Source of the DNA: Janibacter terrae NBRC 107853
GTDB taxonomy: Bacteria > Actinomycetota > Actinomycetes > Actinomycetales > Dermatophilaceae
DNA length: 64,000 bases
Assembly: GCF_001591405.1 (NCBI RefSeq)
Contig: NZ_BCUV01000006.1
Span: 496,001-560,000 of the forward strand
Direction of reading: 5' to 3'
Shown piece by piece: positions 25,073 through 34,144 of the stretch; positions within the stretch are counted from its first letter, which is position 1; each line of letters starts with the position of its first letter. A model generated the notes under the pieces. The model saw nothing but the letters and a program-made list of their open reading frames with translations, ran no database searches and had not been told where the DNA came from. Both the position numbers and the translations under genes were made by a program.

Positions 25073-26626
25073 ATGACCACCGTGAGCGACCGCCGACACC
25101 TCACCCCCGTCCCCGACAACGGGACCACGCGCGACCTCACCCCACCCAACAACCAAGACGCCGAACGCGCCGTCCTCGGCGCCCTCCTCACCGGCAACCA
25201 CACCGCCCTCACCGACGTCACCACCACCATCGCCGCCCACGACCACTACCGACCCAGCCACGAGCTCATCCACGACGCCATCGAGCACCTCTGGTCACGC
25301 GGCGAACCCGTCGACACCATCACCATCGGCGACCACCTCCAGCGCACCCAACAGCTCGACCGCGCCGGCGGACGCGCCTACCTCGCCGAGCTCCTCACCA
25401 ACGCCCCCGTCCCCGAAACCGCCGGCTACCACGCCCGCATCGTCGCCGAGCACGCCACCCGACGCCGAGTCCTCAAGCTCGCCGACCGCCTCCGCGCCAC
25501 CGCCCTGACCCCCGGCGACCTCGACCTCGACGACCTCACCACCCGCACCACCACCGAGCTCGCCCACCTACCACCACGCATCCCAGGCGTCGACGCCGAC
25601 ACCCCCGACGACCCCTGGGCGCCCATCGACCTCGCCGACCTCATCGCCCACGGCGACATGGCCGGCCCCACCGCCACCCTCGTCACCCGCCGCGACGGCA
25701 AGAACCTCCTCTACCCCGGCGCCATCCACTCCATCAGCGGCGAGCCAGGCTCCGGCAAGTCATGGTTCGCGCTCGTCGCCGTCGCCCAAGAGATCACCAA
25801 CGGCCACGACGTGCTGTACGTCGACTTCGAAGACCGACCACAGACCCTCATCGCCCGCCTCCGCTCACTCAAATGCCCCGACCACCTCATCACCCGCCAC
25901 GTCCGCTACATCCGCCCCCACGTCGCCCTCGACCCAGCAGCAGCCACCCGCCTCGACGCCCACGCCTCCGGCACCACCCTCGCCGTCGTCGACGGAATCA
26001 CCGAAGCGATGACCCTCCACGGCCTCTCCCTCATGGACAACGAAGACGTCGCCCGCTGGCTCGCGCTCATCCCCCACCGCCTCGCCGCCCACGGCCCCGC
26101 CGTCCTCCAGATCGACCACGTCGTCAAGAACAGCGATTCCCGCGGCCGCTACGCCATCGGCGGCCAACACAAGCTCGCCGGCATCACCGGCGCCGCCTAC
26201 AAGCTCCTCACCGTCAAGTCCTTCGGCAAGCAAGCCCACGGCCACGCCAAGCTCGTCATCGACAAAGACCGCCACGGCGACATCGGCCCCAACGGCACCA
26301 CCGTCGCCGAGCTCCACATGGACGCCACCGACCTCCGCGAAAACGCCCCTATCCGCGCCTGGCTCGATCACCCCACCCAGTCCGTCGACGACGACGGCCA
26401 CTTCCGGCCCACCACCCTCATGGTCCGCGTCAGCGACTTCCTCGCCAAGTCCAACGGCGTCTCCGGCAACGCGATCCGCACCGGGGTTCGCGGCAAGAAG
26501 GACTCCATCGACGACGCCATCGCCGCACTCGTCGCCGAAGGCCACATCCGACTCGAAGACGCACCCCGAGGTGGCTCTTTCCACTACCTCGTGACCCCCT
26601 TCACCGACGACCGAGACGAGGACTGA
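25073..26626 (+). CDS. Replicative helicase: DnaB N-domain fused to a RepA-like ATPase
   Basis: A 517-residue protein. Residues about 25-125 match the DnaB N-terminal helical domain (Asp-Ala-Glu-Arg-Ala-Val-Leu-Gly-Ala-Leu-Leu start). The C-terminal half is a RecA-fold ATPase with Walker A Gly-Glu-Pro-Gly-Ser-Gly-Lys-Ser (223-230) and Walker B Leu-Ala-Val-Val-Asp-Gly (Asp307), of the RepA/KaiC type. A final segment near 445-500 looks like a winged helix. It probably unwinds the phage origin. The ATG follows CAGGAG. A repeat and hairpin cluster that could be the origin begins 36 bases after the stop. Confidence 0.85.
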   Translation: MTTVSDRRHLTPVPDNGTTRDLTPPNNQDAERAVLGALLTGNHTALTDVTTTIAAHDHYRPSHELIHDAIEHLWSRGEPVDTITIGDHLQRTQQLDRAGGRAYLAELLTNAPVPETAGYHARIVAEHATRRRVLKLADRLRATALTPGDLDLDDLTTRTTTELAHLPPRIPGVDADTPDDPWAPIDLADLIAHGDMAGPTATLVTRRDGKNLLYPGAIHSISGEPGSGKSWFALVAVAQEITNGHDVLYVDFEDRPQTLIARLRSLKCPDHLITRHVRYIRPHVALDPAAATRLDAHASGTTLAVVDGITEAMTLHGLSLMDNEDVARWLALIPHRLAAHGPAVLQIDHVVKNSDSRGRYAIGGQHKLAGITGAAYKLLTVKSFGKQAHGHAKLVIDKDRHGDIGPNGTTVAELHMDATDLRENAPIRAWLDHPTQSVDDDGHFRPTTLMVRVSDFLAKSNGVSGNAIRTGVRGKKDSIDDAIAALVAEGHIRLEDAPRGGSFHYLVTPFTDDRDED

Positions 26627-26631
26627 TCCCT

Positions 26632-27234
26632 GTGGAAAACCCTGTGCACAACAACGCGACCGACTGTCCCCCCACCGTCCCCCCGACTGTCCCCCCGGAC
26701 CGGGTCCCGGACGACTGTGTCCCGTCCCCCTCCCCTACGGGGGACGGACACAGTCCGACCGTCCCCCGGGACACGCTCAACCACCCGGGGGACAGACACC
26801 CCACACCCGACACCACCGACTGCACCCACGAGCAGCCCCCCACCACCGATCTCCGGTACCCCCTCGACGGCCCCCCGGTACTCATGTCCCGGTGCGCGAC
26901 CTGCCGCCGGCCCGTGCCCAACCCCCAGCCGATCACCGACCGCGCCGCCGACGTGATGCACGAGGCGTGGATCAGGCGCTGCGGCGTCACGGCCTCGACC
27001 CGGGATCACGTCGCGGTGATGGTCCGCGCCCTCGACCCCGACGACCTGATCGTCACGCCCGAGCACGACGCGGCCACCATCCGCGCGGCCCTCCGCCCCC
27101 TCCGCGACTACGCCCGGCAGAAGGTCAACCTCTCCGCGCAGGTCGCCAGCACCGAGCTGAGCGAGCTCCTCCGGTCGCTCGCCAACGACCTGAACCGGAT
27201 CCTGGACGAGGTCGAGAAGGGCGCGTCGTCGTGA
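26632..27234 (+). CDS. Hypothetical protein with proline-rich N-terminus
   Basis: Two hundred residues from the GTG at 26632. The first 80 residues are Pro/Thr/Asp-rich and are encoded by the iteron and hairpin cluster. The folded part starts near an ATG at 26884 with a Cys-Ala-Thr-Cys pair and continues as a helical domain. The real start may therefore be 26884, leaving the upstream part as a noncoding DNA element. The role is unknown; its place after the helicase suggests a replication accessory protein. Confidence 0.55.
   Translation: MENPVHNNATDCPPTVPPTVPPDRVPDDCVPSPSPTGDGHSPTVPRDTLNHPGDRHPTPDTTDCTHEQPPTTDLRYPLDGPPVLMSRCATCRRPVPNPQPITDRAADVMHEAWIRRCGVTASTRDHVAVMVRALDPDDLIVTPEHDAATIRAALRPLRDYARQKVNLSAQVASTELSELLRSLANDLNRILDEVEKGASS
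26662..26793. other. Iteron and hairpin cluster, candidate phage replication origin
   Basis: GACTGTCCCCCC is repeated exactly at 26662-26673 and 26685-26696, with partial copies after it. A long hairpin pairs 26714-26730 with 26739-26754 (16 pairs, one bulged C, 8-base loop). A second perfect 10-bp hairpin pairs GTCCCCCGGG (26761-26770) with CCCGGGGGAC (26784-26793). Such a cluster beside a helicase gene resembles an origin; an attenuator or terminator array is the alternative. Confidence 0.5.
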
Positions 27235-27635
27235 GCGACTGCCCCCGCTGGGCCGCCGAACGCGCCACCCTGCCCGCCCACACCGACACCGACGAGCTCG
27301 CCGCCCGCGCCACCTGGCACGCCCAGTCCTGCCCCACCTGCCGCGGCTGGCACGCCCCCGAACACCTCGGACGGGACCTGCCCCCAGACGGCACAACCCT
27401 GACCGTCGCCGTCCTGTCGGCCGTCGCCGTCATCGAAGCGCAGACGACCCCACCAGCGCCCCCTCCCGCACCCCGTCCCGCGCTCCAGCCGCGAGCAACC
27501 ACGCGCGACGCACACACACCCGCCCCGGCCCGTGCGCGCCCGCCAGCACCCGCCCTGACCCGTGACGGAGGGCACCTGCCACGGCGCACCCCAAGGACGT
27601 TCTCGACCGCCCCCGACCTCATGGAAGGACCCTGA
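27231..27635 (+). CDS. Hypothetical protein with CxxC and disordered tail
   Basis: A 134-residue protein; the GTG overlaps the preceding stop. A Cys-Pro-Thr-Cys-Arg-Gly-Trp-His motif near residue 35 resembles one in the product of 16571. The C-terminal half is Pro/Ala/Arg-rich and probably disordered. Confidence 0.5.
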   Translation: MSDCPRWAAERATLPAHTDTDELAARATWHAQSCPTCRGWHAPEHLGRDLPPDGTTLTVAVLSAVAVIEAQTTPPAPPPAPRPALQPRATTRDAHTPAPARARPPAPALTRDGGHLPRRTPRTFSTAPDLMEGP

Positions 27636-27636
27636 A

Positions 27637-28233
27637 ATGGCCCAGTGCACCGCCACCTCCAAGCAGTCCCGCGAGCAGTGCAAACGCAACGCCGCGCCGG
27701 GGCAGGAAGTCTGCGCGATCCACGGCGCGAAGTCCCCCCAGGCGCTGCAGGCTGCCGCCAAGCGTGAGCAGGAAGCGCAGGCCCGCGCCGACGCGCACCG
27801 GTTCGCCGCCCGCACGGACATCCATCCCGCTGACGCGCTCCTCGAGCTCGTCCACTACCAGGCCGGGATCGTCACGTACTGGCGCGCCAGGGTCGAGGAC
27901 GTCACCGACGACGACCTCGTGTGGGGCGTGACGAAGCACGAGGACGGGTTCGGCGCCGAGGGCCCCATCGACAAGAAGACCCGCGAGGCCGGCCCGCACG
28001 TCGCCTACCGGCTCCTCACCGAAGCCCAGGACAAGCTCGCCGCCTACGCCGCCGCCGCGTTGAAGGCTGGCATTGACGAGCGGCGAGTGCGCATCGCGGA
28101 GTCCCAGGGCGCCGCGATCGCCGGCGCGATCCGCGCGATCCTCGACGCGCTCAACCTCACGCCCGAGCAGGCCGAGCTCGTGCCGCAGGTCGTGCCCGCG
28201 CAGCTGCGGCTCCTCGCCGGAGACGCGTCATGA
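27637..28233 (+). CDS. Probable terminase small subunit
   Basis: A 198-residue protein. The N-terminus carries the Cys...Cys...Cys-x-x-His-Gly zinc motif (residues about 3-28) seen in phage small terminase-type proteins. The C-terminus ends with a Leu-Thr-Pro-Glu-Gln...Val-Pro segment typical of proteins just upstream of actinophage terminases. It should recognise phage DNA for packaging and lies upstream of the large subunit with only small genes between. The ATG at 27637 has GAAGGA upstream. Exact family assignment is inferred. Confidence 0.6.
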   Translation: MAQCTATSKQSREQCKRNAAPGQEVCAIHGAKSPQALQAAAKREQEAQARADAHRFAARTDIHPADALLELVHYQAGIVTYWRARVEDVTDDDLVWGVTKHEDGFGAEGPIDKKTREAGPHVAYRLLTEAQDKLAAYAAAALKAGIDERRVRIAESQGAAIAGAIRAILDALNLTPEQAELVPQVVPAQLRLLAGDAS

Positions 28234-28385
28234 CCGGCCGCCCGCCGCTCACGCCCCACGACCGCAGCGACGACTGCCCCTGCGGGCCCGCGACGCGCCT
28301 GCAGATGACGGGGCGCGGCGACGTCTGGCACATCGGCCACCACCGCCTCGCCCCCACCGACACCCCCACGCCCGAAGGAGCCTGA
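28230..28385 (+). CDS. Mini protein with a CxC motif (51 aa)
   Basis: The ATG overlaps the stop of the small terminase gene (ATGA). It encodes Asp-Cys-Pro-Cys-Gly followed by His-Ile-Gly-His-His, a likely metal site. A GAAGGAG at its end serves the next gene. Confidence 0.5.
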   Translation: MTGRPPLTPHDRSDDCPCGPATRLQMTGRGDVWHIGHHRLAPTDTPTPEGA

Positions 28386-28388
28386 CCC

Positions 28389-29198
28389 ATGCACCAGCAC
28401 TCGACTCGTCCACCCATGCTCGCCGCCGACCACATCCGCGAACTGATCCGCACCCACACCACCACCAGCGTCGTCACCCGACCGGTCATGCGACCCATCC
28501 CCTCAACCGGCAACCCCCGCCTCTACCCACGTTGGGAGCCGACCGGCGCCACCCGCCAGGAACTGCACCATGTCACCGAGCCCCCGCTCCTCGAGCAGCT
28601 CGCCGGCGTTACCGGAACGACCGGCCTCTCCGACACCGACGCCGCCAAGGGCGGGTACGCGTCCAAGCCCGCCGCCCACCTCGGCGCCACCGACGCCCTC
28701 ACCCGCATCGACCGCCAAGCACGCGCCCTCGCCGACGACCACGGCGTCGACAACACCGGCCCCCTCCCCGCCGTCCTGTCCCGCCTGTCCGGCGCCCTCG
28801 GACACGAACCCCACCGCCGCGTCCGCTCCTGGTGGGCCACCGCGCGGCTCCTCACCCAGCACGACACCCCCGCCTACCGGCCCCACGGCGTGCCGTGCCC
28901 CCACTGCTGGGACACCGACACCCTCCGCATCCGCATAGACGACGAGCTCGCCACCTGCACCGGTTGCGGCGAGACGTGGGACCGCACCGGCGAACCGGAC
29001 CACGGCAGCCTGGACGTGCTGGGGCAGCACGTGGCGTGGTGCGCTGAGCACGAGGTCACGAAGGCCCGCCACTGGGACATCGACGACCAGGGCTACCCGA
29101 CGGAGTGCGTCGAGTGCTTGGCGTTCCGGGTGGCGTGGGCGGAGTGGCGACTCGCCCACGCGGCCGGTGTGGACGTGGCCGCGCGGGCGAGTGCATAA
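28389..29198 (+). CDS. Hypothetical phage protein with zinc ribbon
   Basis: A 269-residue protein of a type often found just before actinophage terminases. The N-terminal two-thirds is helical. A zinc ribbon Cys-Pro-His-Cys...Cys-Thr-Gly-Cys-Gly lies near residues 175-200, followed by another Cys/His cluster near 217-245. Function unknown; a packaging or regulatory role is possible. Confidence 0.65.
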   Translation: MHQHSTRPPMLAADHIRELIRTHTTTSVVTRPVMRPIPSTGNPRLYPRWEPTGATRQELHHVTEPPLLEQLAGVTGTTGLSDTDAAKGGYASKPAAHLGATDALTRIDRQARALADDHGVDNTGPLPAVLSRLSGALGHEPHRRVRSWWATARLLTQHDTPAYRPHGVPCPHCWDTDTLRIRIDDELATCTGCGETWDRTGEPDHGSLDVLGQHVAWCAEHEVTKARHWDIDDQGYPTECVECLAFRVAWAEWRLAHAAGVDVAARASA

Positions 29199-29245
29199 TG
29201 GGCTCAGCGATTCGTCATGCCCTCAGGCAGGCCGGGTCGCTCTCG

Positions 29246-29788
29246 CTACGTCGTGAGGTCCTCCAGCAGCGACGCCATGAACTTCGGTCCCTCGCTGGTG
29301 CTGAACTTCTCGGACAAGCGGCCGTTGACCGTCACGACCATCCCCCCGCGATAACGGAGCTTGATCGGGGCATTGAACCGCGGCCAGGGCTCGCCATCGA
29401 GGAAGTCCTGGCTGATCCACACGTACGGGGCGTTCGCGCGCGGGTCATCTCCCTCGGCATCCGACAGCACAGATATCTGCTCCAGGTCGCCTCGCGAGAT
29501 CACCTTCACGTCAGTGCTGCCGCTCGGAGCCCCTTCCGTGTAGTCCTGCCAGCGGAACTCGTTCGTGAGCGTGGCCACCGCGACGTGGCGCTCCGTGAAG
29601 ACGATGACCTGGCCAGACGTACGCATCCCTTCCTCCGTGAGATCGCCGTCAGCCCAGACGACGTCAGCGTGCTGTAGCAGGACAGCGATACGGCTCCACA
29701 CGTGGCGGTGAGGGCCGGACAGGCCCATGGCCTGCGTCTTCTCCCAGACTGACCGGACCCACTGCTCGTGCCCCTCAGCGTCGACCAT
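29246..29788 (-). CDS. Lone antisense gene in the late region (moron candidate)
   Basis: A 180-residue soluble protein, mixed alpha/beta, encoded against the direction of the surrounding late genes and inserted just before the large terminase gene. A single reversed gene in the packaging module is typical of a moron expressed from the prophage. A helical start (Trp-Val-Arg-Ser-Val-Trp-Glu-Lys) leads into a strand-rich middle resembling a PH-like fold (Val-Ile-Val-Phe-Thr-Glu-Arg-His-Val-Ala). No known family was recognised. Confidence 0.75.
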   Translation of the reverse strand: MVDAEGHEQWVRSVWEKTQAMGLSGPHRHVWSRIAVLLQHADVVWADGDLTEEGMRTSGQVIVFTERHVAVATLTNEFRWQDYTEGAPSGSTDVKVISRGDLEQISVLSDAEGDDPRANAPYVWISQDFLDGEPWPRFNAPIKLRYRGGMVVTVNGRLSEKFSTSEGPKFMASLLEDLTT

Positions 29789-29831
29789 GAGAACTCCCCT
29801 TCATCAGCGCCCCCTCCGGTGAGGAGGCATC

Positions 29832-31355
29832 ATGACAAACATCGTCCACGGCACCACCGACAGCGCCTTCGAGTTCGCCGCCCGCCTGTTCGAGCCCCCC
29901 ACCCGTGCCTGGGCCACCCCCGGCGACCTCGCCCAACACCTCGACCCCCGCACCGTCCAAACCCCCGCACTCGACCTCATCGACACCGAACTCGCGCGGC
30001 TCCTCGACACCCCCGACGGCCGGCTCATCATCACCATGCCCCCACAGGAGGGCAAGAGCACCCGCGCCGCCGGCGACTTCCCCGTCTGGGCACTCACCCA
30101 GAACCCCGACCTGCGGATCGTCACCGCGTCCTACGCGCAGTCCCTCGCCAACCGCAACGGCCGCGCCATCCGCCGCCGCATCACCGAACACCCCGACCTC
30201 GGCCTGACCATCGCGCCCGACAACGGCGCCGTCAGCGACTGGACCCTCGACAGCCACACCGGCGGCGTCCTCTCGGTAGGCATCGGCTCCGGCCTCACCG
30301 GCCGGCCCGCTGACCTCATGGTCATCGACGACCCGATCAGCAACCGCGAGCAGGCCGACTCGAAGGTCTACCGCGACCGAGCCTGGGACTGGTGGACCGA
30401 CGTCGCGTCCACCCGCCTCGCGCCCGGTGCCCCAGTCGTCCTCATCCTGACCCGCTGGCACCACGACGACCTCGCCGGCCGACTCCTCGCAGCCGAAGAC
30501 GGACACCTCTGGCGCGTGGTCAACATCCCCGCCCAGTGCGTCGACCCCGACACCGACCCCCTCGACCGTGAGCTCGACGAGTTCATGGCCTCAGCCCGTG
30601 GCCGCACCCTCGCGCAGTGGGCCGCAGTCAAGGTCCGCGTCGGCTCCCGCACCTGGGCCAGCCTCTACCAGGGCAACCCGACACCCGACGAGGGCAACCT
30701 CTTCCCCGTCGACGCCTGGGCCCGCTACGAGCTGCCCATGTGGGTCGAACGCGAGGACGGGTCCCGGATCGTGCCCGAGGTCGGGCGCGACCCCAACCTC
30801 GAGCTCGTGCAGTCCTGGGACTTCACGTTCAAGGACACCAAGGCCAGCGACTACGTCGTAGGGCAGGTCTGGCTCCGCCGCGGCGTCCACGCGTACCTCC
30901 TCGACCAGGTCCGTCGCCGGGCCGGCTTCACCGAGTCCGTGCAGATGATGCTCGACCTGTCCGCGCGGTGGCCGCAGGCGATCGCGAAGCTCGTGGAGGA
31001 CAAGGCCAACGGGCCCGCCATCTTGAACGCGCTCCGCTCGCGGGTCGGTGGCCTCATCCCCGTCGAACCCGAAGGGTCGAAGTACGCTCGCGCGGCCGCG
31101 GTCACCCCGTTCGTGGAGTCACAGAACGTGGTCCTGCCCGACCCGCTCAAGGTCGACGGCACCGCGTGGGTCACCGCCCTGACGGAGGAAGCGCGGGAGT
31201 TCCCCGCCGGCGCGAACGACGACACCGTCGACGCCATGTCCCAAGCCGTACACCGCCTCCTGCTCGTGCCCCTCTTGGGTGACGGCGACACCCACGACTG
31301 GACCGAGCTGCTCGACGACACCGACGACGCCCTCGACTGGGCACCCAGCTACTAG
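29832..31355 (+). CDS. Terminase large subunit
   Basis: A 507-residue packaging motor. Walker A is Met-Pro-Pro-Gln-Glu-Gly-Lys-Ser (Lys75) and Walker B Leu-Met-Val-Ile-Asp-Asp (Asp166/167). The nuclease domain shows Ser-Trp-Asp-Phe-Thr-Phe-Lys-Asp (about 328-335), Glu-Asp-Lys-Ala-Asn-Gly (about 391-396) and a final Asn-Asp-Asp...Asp-Ala motif near 460. It translocates DNA into the prohead and cuts it. ATG with GAGGAGG upstream. Confidence 0.93.
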   Translation: MTNIVHGTTDSAFEFAARLFEPPTRAWATPGDLAQHLDPRTVQTPALDLIDTELARLLDTPDGRLIITMPPQEGKSTRAAGDFPVWALTQNPDLRIVTASYAQSLANRNGRAIRRRITEHPDLGLTIAPDNGAVSDWTLDSHTGGVLSVGIGSGLTGRPADLMVIDDPISNREQADSKVYRDRAWDWWTDVASTRLAPGAPVVLILTRWHHDDLAGRLLAAEDGHLWRVVNIPAQCVDPDTDPLDRELDEFMASARGRTLAQWAAVKVRVGSRTWASLYQGNPTPDEGNLFPVDAWARYELPMWVEREDGSRIVPEVGRDPNLELVQSWDFTFKDTKASDYVVGQVWLRRGVHAYLLDQVRRRAGFTESVQMMLDLSARWPQAIAKLVEDKANGPAILNALRSRVGGLIPVEPEGSKYARAAAVTPFVESQNVVLPDPLKVDGTAWVTALTEEAREFPAGANDDTVDAMSQAVHRLLLVPLLGDGDTHDWTELLDDTDDALDWAPSY

Positions 31356-31374
31356 CAACCTCGAAGGGGGCGAC

Positions 31375-32910
31375 GTGACCGACACCGTGACCCTCCCCCG
31401 CCACGAACTCGCCCAACTCGAGCACCTCGTCGAATCCCTCGAAGAGGCCGCCCTCGACGCGCAACGCCTCCTGTCCGCCGAGGACCGCGGCTGGGCGCGC
31501 CTCACCGCCGGCGACGGCACAGACGTCATCGACCGCGCGTCGATCATGCAGGTCGCCGCCGTCGCCCGCATCAACGTGGCCGCCGACCCCCTCATCAAGC
31601 GCGGCGTGAACCTGCGCATCGCGTACCTCGGTTCCCCGTCCGTGTCCGCGCCCAGCAGCGATGACGGGCAGGACCTCAACGCCGTCGTCCAGGCCTTCTG
31701 GGACGACCCGGAGAACGCCGAGACCTTCACCAGCGTGCAGGCCTGCGCCGAACGTGAGCGCGCCCGCAACACCGACGGCAACACGTTCCACGCGCTGCCG
31801 ACCGACCCCCGCACCGGCCGCGTGCGGGTGCGGGTCATCCCGCCGTCGCAGGTCACCGACATCATCACCGACCCGGAGGACGCGGCCACGCCGTGGCTGT
31901 ACAAGCGGACCTACACGGCCAAGCGCGTCACGCAGAACGCCCTCGGCACCACGAGCACCGTGACCGAGGCACGGACGGTGTACTACCCCGACGTGAACTT
32001 CCGCCCAGCCACCCGCGCCAGGTCGATCGACGGGCACCCCGTCGAGTGGGACAAGCCCGTCGTCCACACCGCCGTCAACCGCCCGAGCGAGTCCCGGTGG
32101 GGCATCCCCGACGTCCTCGCCGCCCTGCCCTGGGCCGCCGGGTACAAGGACTTCCTGCAGGACTGGGCGAAACTCCACAAGGCCCTCGCGACCGTCGCGT
32201 TCCGTGCGACCGCGAAGACCCGCCGTGGGGCCGCGCAGGTCCGCGAGAAGTTCGCGAGCGTCCCCACCGACGGCACCGGTGTCGGCCAAGTCGCCGTCAC
32301 CGGCGAGGGCCAGACGTTCGAGGCCGTGTCCAAGTCGGGCGCGACCATCGACGCCGGCTCGTCCAAGCCCTTGGCCGGGATGGTCGCGGCCGCTCTCGAC
32401 CTGCCCGTCACCATGCTCCTGTCCGACCCGGGCGTCACCGGTGCCCGCGCCACCGCGGAGACCCTCGACCGTCCCCTCGAGCTGGAGCGGATGCTGCGCC
32501 GCGCTGTCGACTCCGACCTGATCCGCACTGTCCTCGGGCACGTCATCCGCGAAGCGGTCCGCGCGCCCGGCGGCCCCCTTCGCGGCACGATCCTGCGCGA
32601 CCCCGGGTCGCAGCGTGAGGTCATCGACCTGGCAGGCGACCAGCAGCACGACGTCACCGTGGACTGGCCGTCGCTGGAGAAGGTCGACGTCAAGACCGTC
32701 ATGGAGTCCCTGGAGATCGCCGACGGCCTTGACGTTGTCGACCCGCTGACGATCGCGCGTCTGGTGCTCGTCGCGCTCGGCATCGACGACGTGGACGGGG
32801 AGCTGGAGCTCGTGAAGGACGACGACGGGAACTTCGTGCCTCCGTCCGCGGGCACCGCGCTGGCCTCGCAGGACCCGGGCTATGACGGCGCCGGCAACCC
32901 CCAAGGTTGA
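31375..32910 (+). CDS. Portal protein
   Basis: A 511-residue protein from a GTG preceded by GAAGGGGG. It has the features of siphovirus portals: an N-terminal segment about asymmetric passage of Asp and Arg residues, a Pro-Ser-Gln-Val-Thr-Asp-Ile motif, the Gly-Ile-Pro-Asp-Val helix region and a Gly-Ala-Arg-Ala-Thr-Ala-Glu segment typical of portal channel helices. It forms the ring through which DNA enters the capsid. Directly after the terminase and before the head morphogenesis gene. Confidence 0.85.
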   Translation: MTDTVTLPRHELAQLEHLVESLEEAALDAQRLLSAEDRGWARLTAGDGTDVIDRASIMQVAAVARINVAADPLIKRGVNLRIAYLGSPSVSAPSSDDGQDLNAVVQAFWDDPENAETFTSVQACAERERARNTDGNTFHALPTDPRTGRVRVRVIPPSQVTDIITDPEDAATPWLYKRTYTAKRVTQNALGTTSTVTEARTVYYPDVNFRPATRARSIDGHPVEWDKPVVHTAVNRPSESRWGIPDVLAALPWAAGYKDFLQDWAKLHKALATVAFRATAKTRRGAAQVREKFASVPTDGTGVGQVAVTGEGQTFEAVSKSGATIDAGSSKPLAGMVAAALDLPVTMLLSDPGVTGARATAETLDRPLELERMLRRAVDSDLIRTVLGHVIREAVRAPGGPLRGTILRDPGSQREVIDLAGDQQHDVTVDWPSLEKVDVKTVMESLEIADGLDVVDPLTIARLVLVALGIDDVDGELELVKDDDGNFVPPSAGTALASQDPGYDGAGNPQG

Positions 32911-32915
32911 TTGTC

Positions 32916-33977
32916 GTGGCAATCAACGAGGAGACCCTCGTCCTGCTCGACGGGATGCGGACCGGTGTCGGCACGCACGTCGACCAGGTCACCCAAGACC
33001 TCACCCTCGCCTGGTCGAGGGCATGGAACGAGGTCGCCGCTGAGTGGGAGGCAGCGATCGCGGACCTCGTCGCCGCCAGCAAGGACGGGAAGTGGCCGCC
33101 CGCATCGAAGGTGCGTCGTGCTCGCCGGGCGCTGCGTGCTCGCGACGCGACGCGTGAGCTCCTCAAGGACCTGCAAGGCCTCGTGCCGGTGCGGGTCGTG
33201 CAGGACGTGGACGTGCTCCTCGAGGACGTCACGGAGTGGCAGCGGCGCCTGACCGCGTCGCAGTTCCCGCCGCAGGCTGGTGGGACCGCGGTGGTCGCGT
33301 CCGGGTTCGACCTGGTCGACAAGGACGCGATCCACGTGATCGTGGACCGCACCTCGAGCGAGGTCGTCGCCCGGTCGCGGCCGCTGTCCGCGCAGGCCGA
33401 GGCCGCGATGCGCTCCACCCTCGTCAAGGGCGTCGCCGTGGGTGACCACCCGGAGACCGCGGCCCGCGAGATGGTCGCCCGCGTGCACGGCGCGTTCGAC
33501 GGCGGGCTGGACCGGGCGAAGGTCATCGCCCGCACCGAGCTGCTCGACGCGCACCGTGCAGCATCCCGCGCGCAGCAGGACCGCCTCGCCGGTCAGGGCG
33601 TCGTCACCGGCTGGCAATGGATCGCCACCCTCGACCAGCGCACCTGCCCGTCCTGCCTGTCGATGCACGGCACGCAGCACCCGCCGGCCGTGGCCGGCCC
33701 CCTGGACCACCAGCAAGGCAGGTGCGACCGGCTCCCGGTCGCAGCGTCGTGGAAGGACCTCGGCTTCGACATCCCCGAGCCGGAGCCGATCCTGCCGGAC
33801 GCGCGGGCGTGGTTCGACGGGCTGCCCCAGTCGCAGCGTGTGCAGATCATGGGCGCGCAGCGGCTGCAGCTGCTCGACTCCGGGAGGGTCGGGTGGGCGG
33901 ATCTGGCGAAGCGTCGCGACACCGACGGGTGGAGGCCGAGCATTGTGCCGACGCCGGTGCGGGACCTCGCGTCTTAG
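32916..33977 (+). CDS. Phage head morphogenesis protein (SPP1 gp7/Mu F-like)
   Basis: A 353-residue protein. The C-terminal part shows the family signature: Ile-Ala-Arg-Thr-Glu, then Trp-Gln-Trp-Ile-Ala-Thr-Leu-Asp-x-Arg-Thr-Cys-x-x-Cys with Met-His-Gly, and later a Cys-Asp-Arg motif. These proteins are minor head components bound to the portal. The GTG at 32916 was chosen for its AAGG spacing; a TTG three codons earlier overlaps the portal stop. The stop overlaps the convergent mini-gene at 33974. Confidence 0.8.
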   Translation: MAINEETLVLLDGMRTGVGTHVDQVTQDLTLAWSRAWNEVAAEWEAAIADLVAASKDGKWPPASKVRRARRALRARDATRELLKDLQGLVPVRVVQDVDVLLEDVTEWQRRLTASQFPPQAGGTAVVASGFDLVDKDAIHVIVDRTSSEVVARSRPLSAQAEAAMRSTLVKGVAVGDHPETAAREMVARVHGAFDGGLDRAKVIARTELLDAHRAASRAQQDRLAGQGVVTGWQWIATLDQRTCPSCLSMHGTQHPPAVAGPLDHQQGRCDRLPVAASWKDLGFDIPEPEPILPDARAWFDGLPQSQRVQIMGAQRLQLLDSGRVGWADLAKRRDTDGWRPSIVPTPVRDLAS

Positions 33978-34144
33978 ACCCAGCCGCCGAGCTCGCGTGG
34001 CGTCACCATCGTGACGGTCTCGCAGAGCCGGCACACCTGCTCGACGTAGGCCCCATTGTCCGTGAGCACGGACTCGACGACTCGCCAGTCGTGGCCGGGG
34101 CACTCGCGGGGTGCGTCGCCTTCGTTGCGGTCGTCAGCGCCCAC
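33974..34144 (-). CDS. Antisense mini zinc protein (56 aa)
   Basis: A GTG-initiated 56-residue protein read against the head genes, with Cys-Pro-Gly-His and Cys-Arg-Leu-Cys pairs that could bind zinc. Its start overlaps the stop of the 66-residue membrane gene by 11 bases, so the two form a small antisense operon. Confidence 0.55.
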   Translation of the reverse strand: MGADDRNEGDAPRECPGHDWRVVESVLTDNGAYVEQVCRLCETVTMVTPRELGGWV

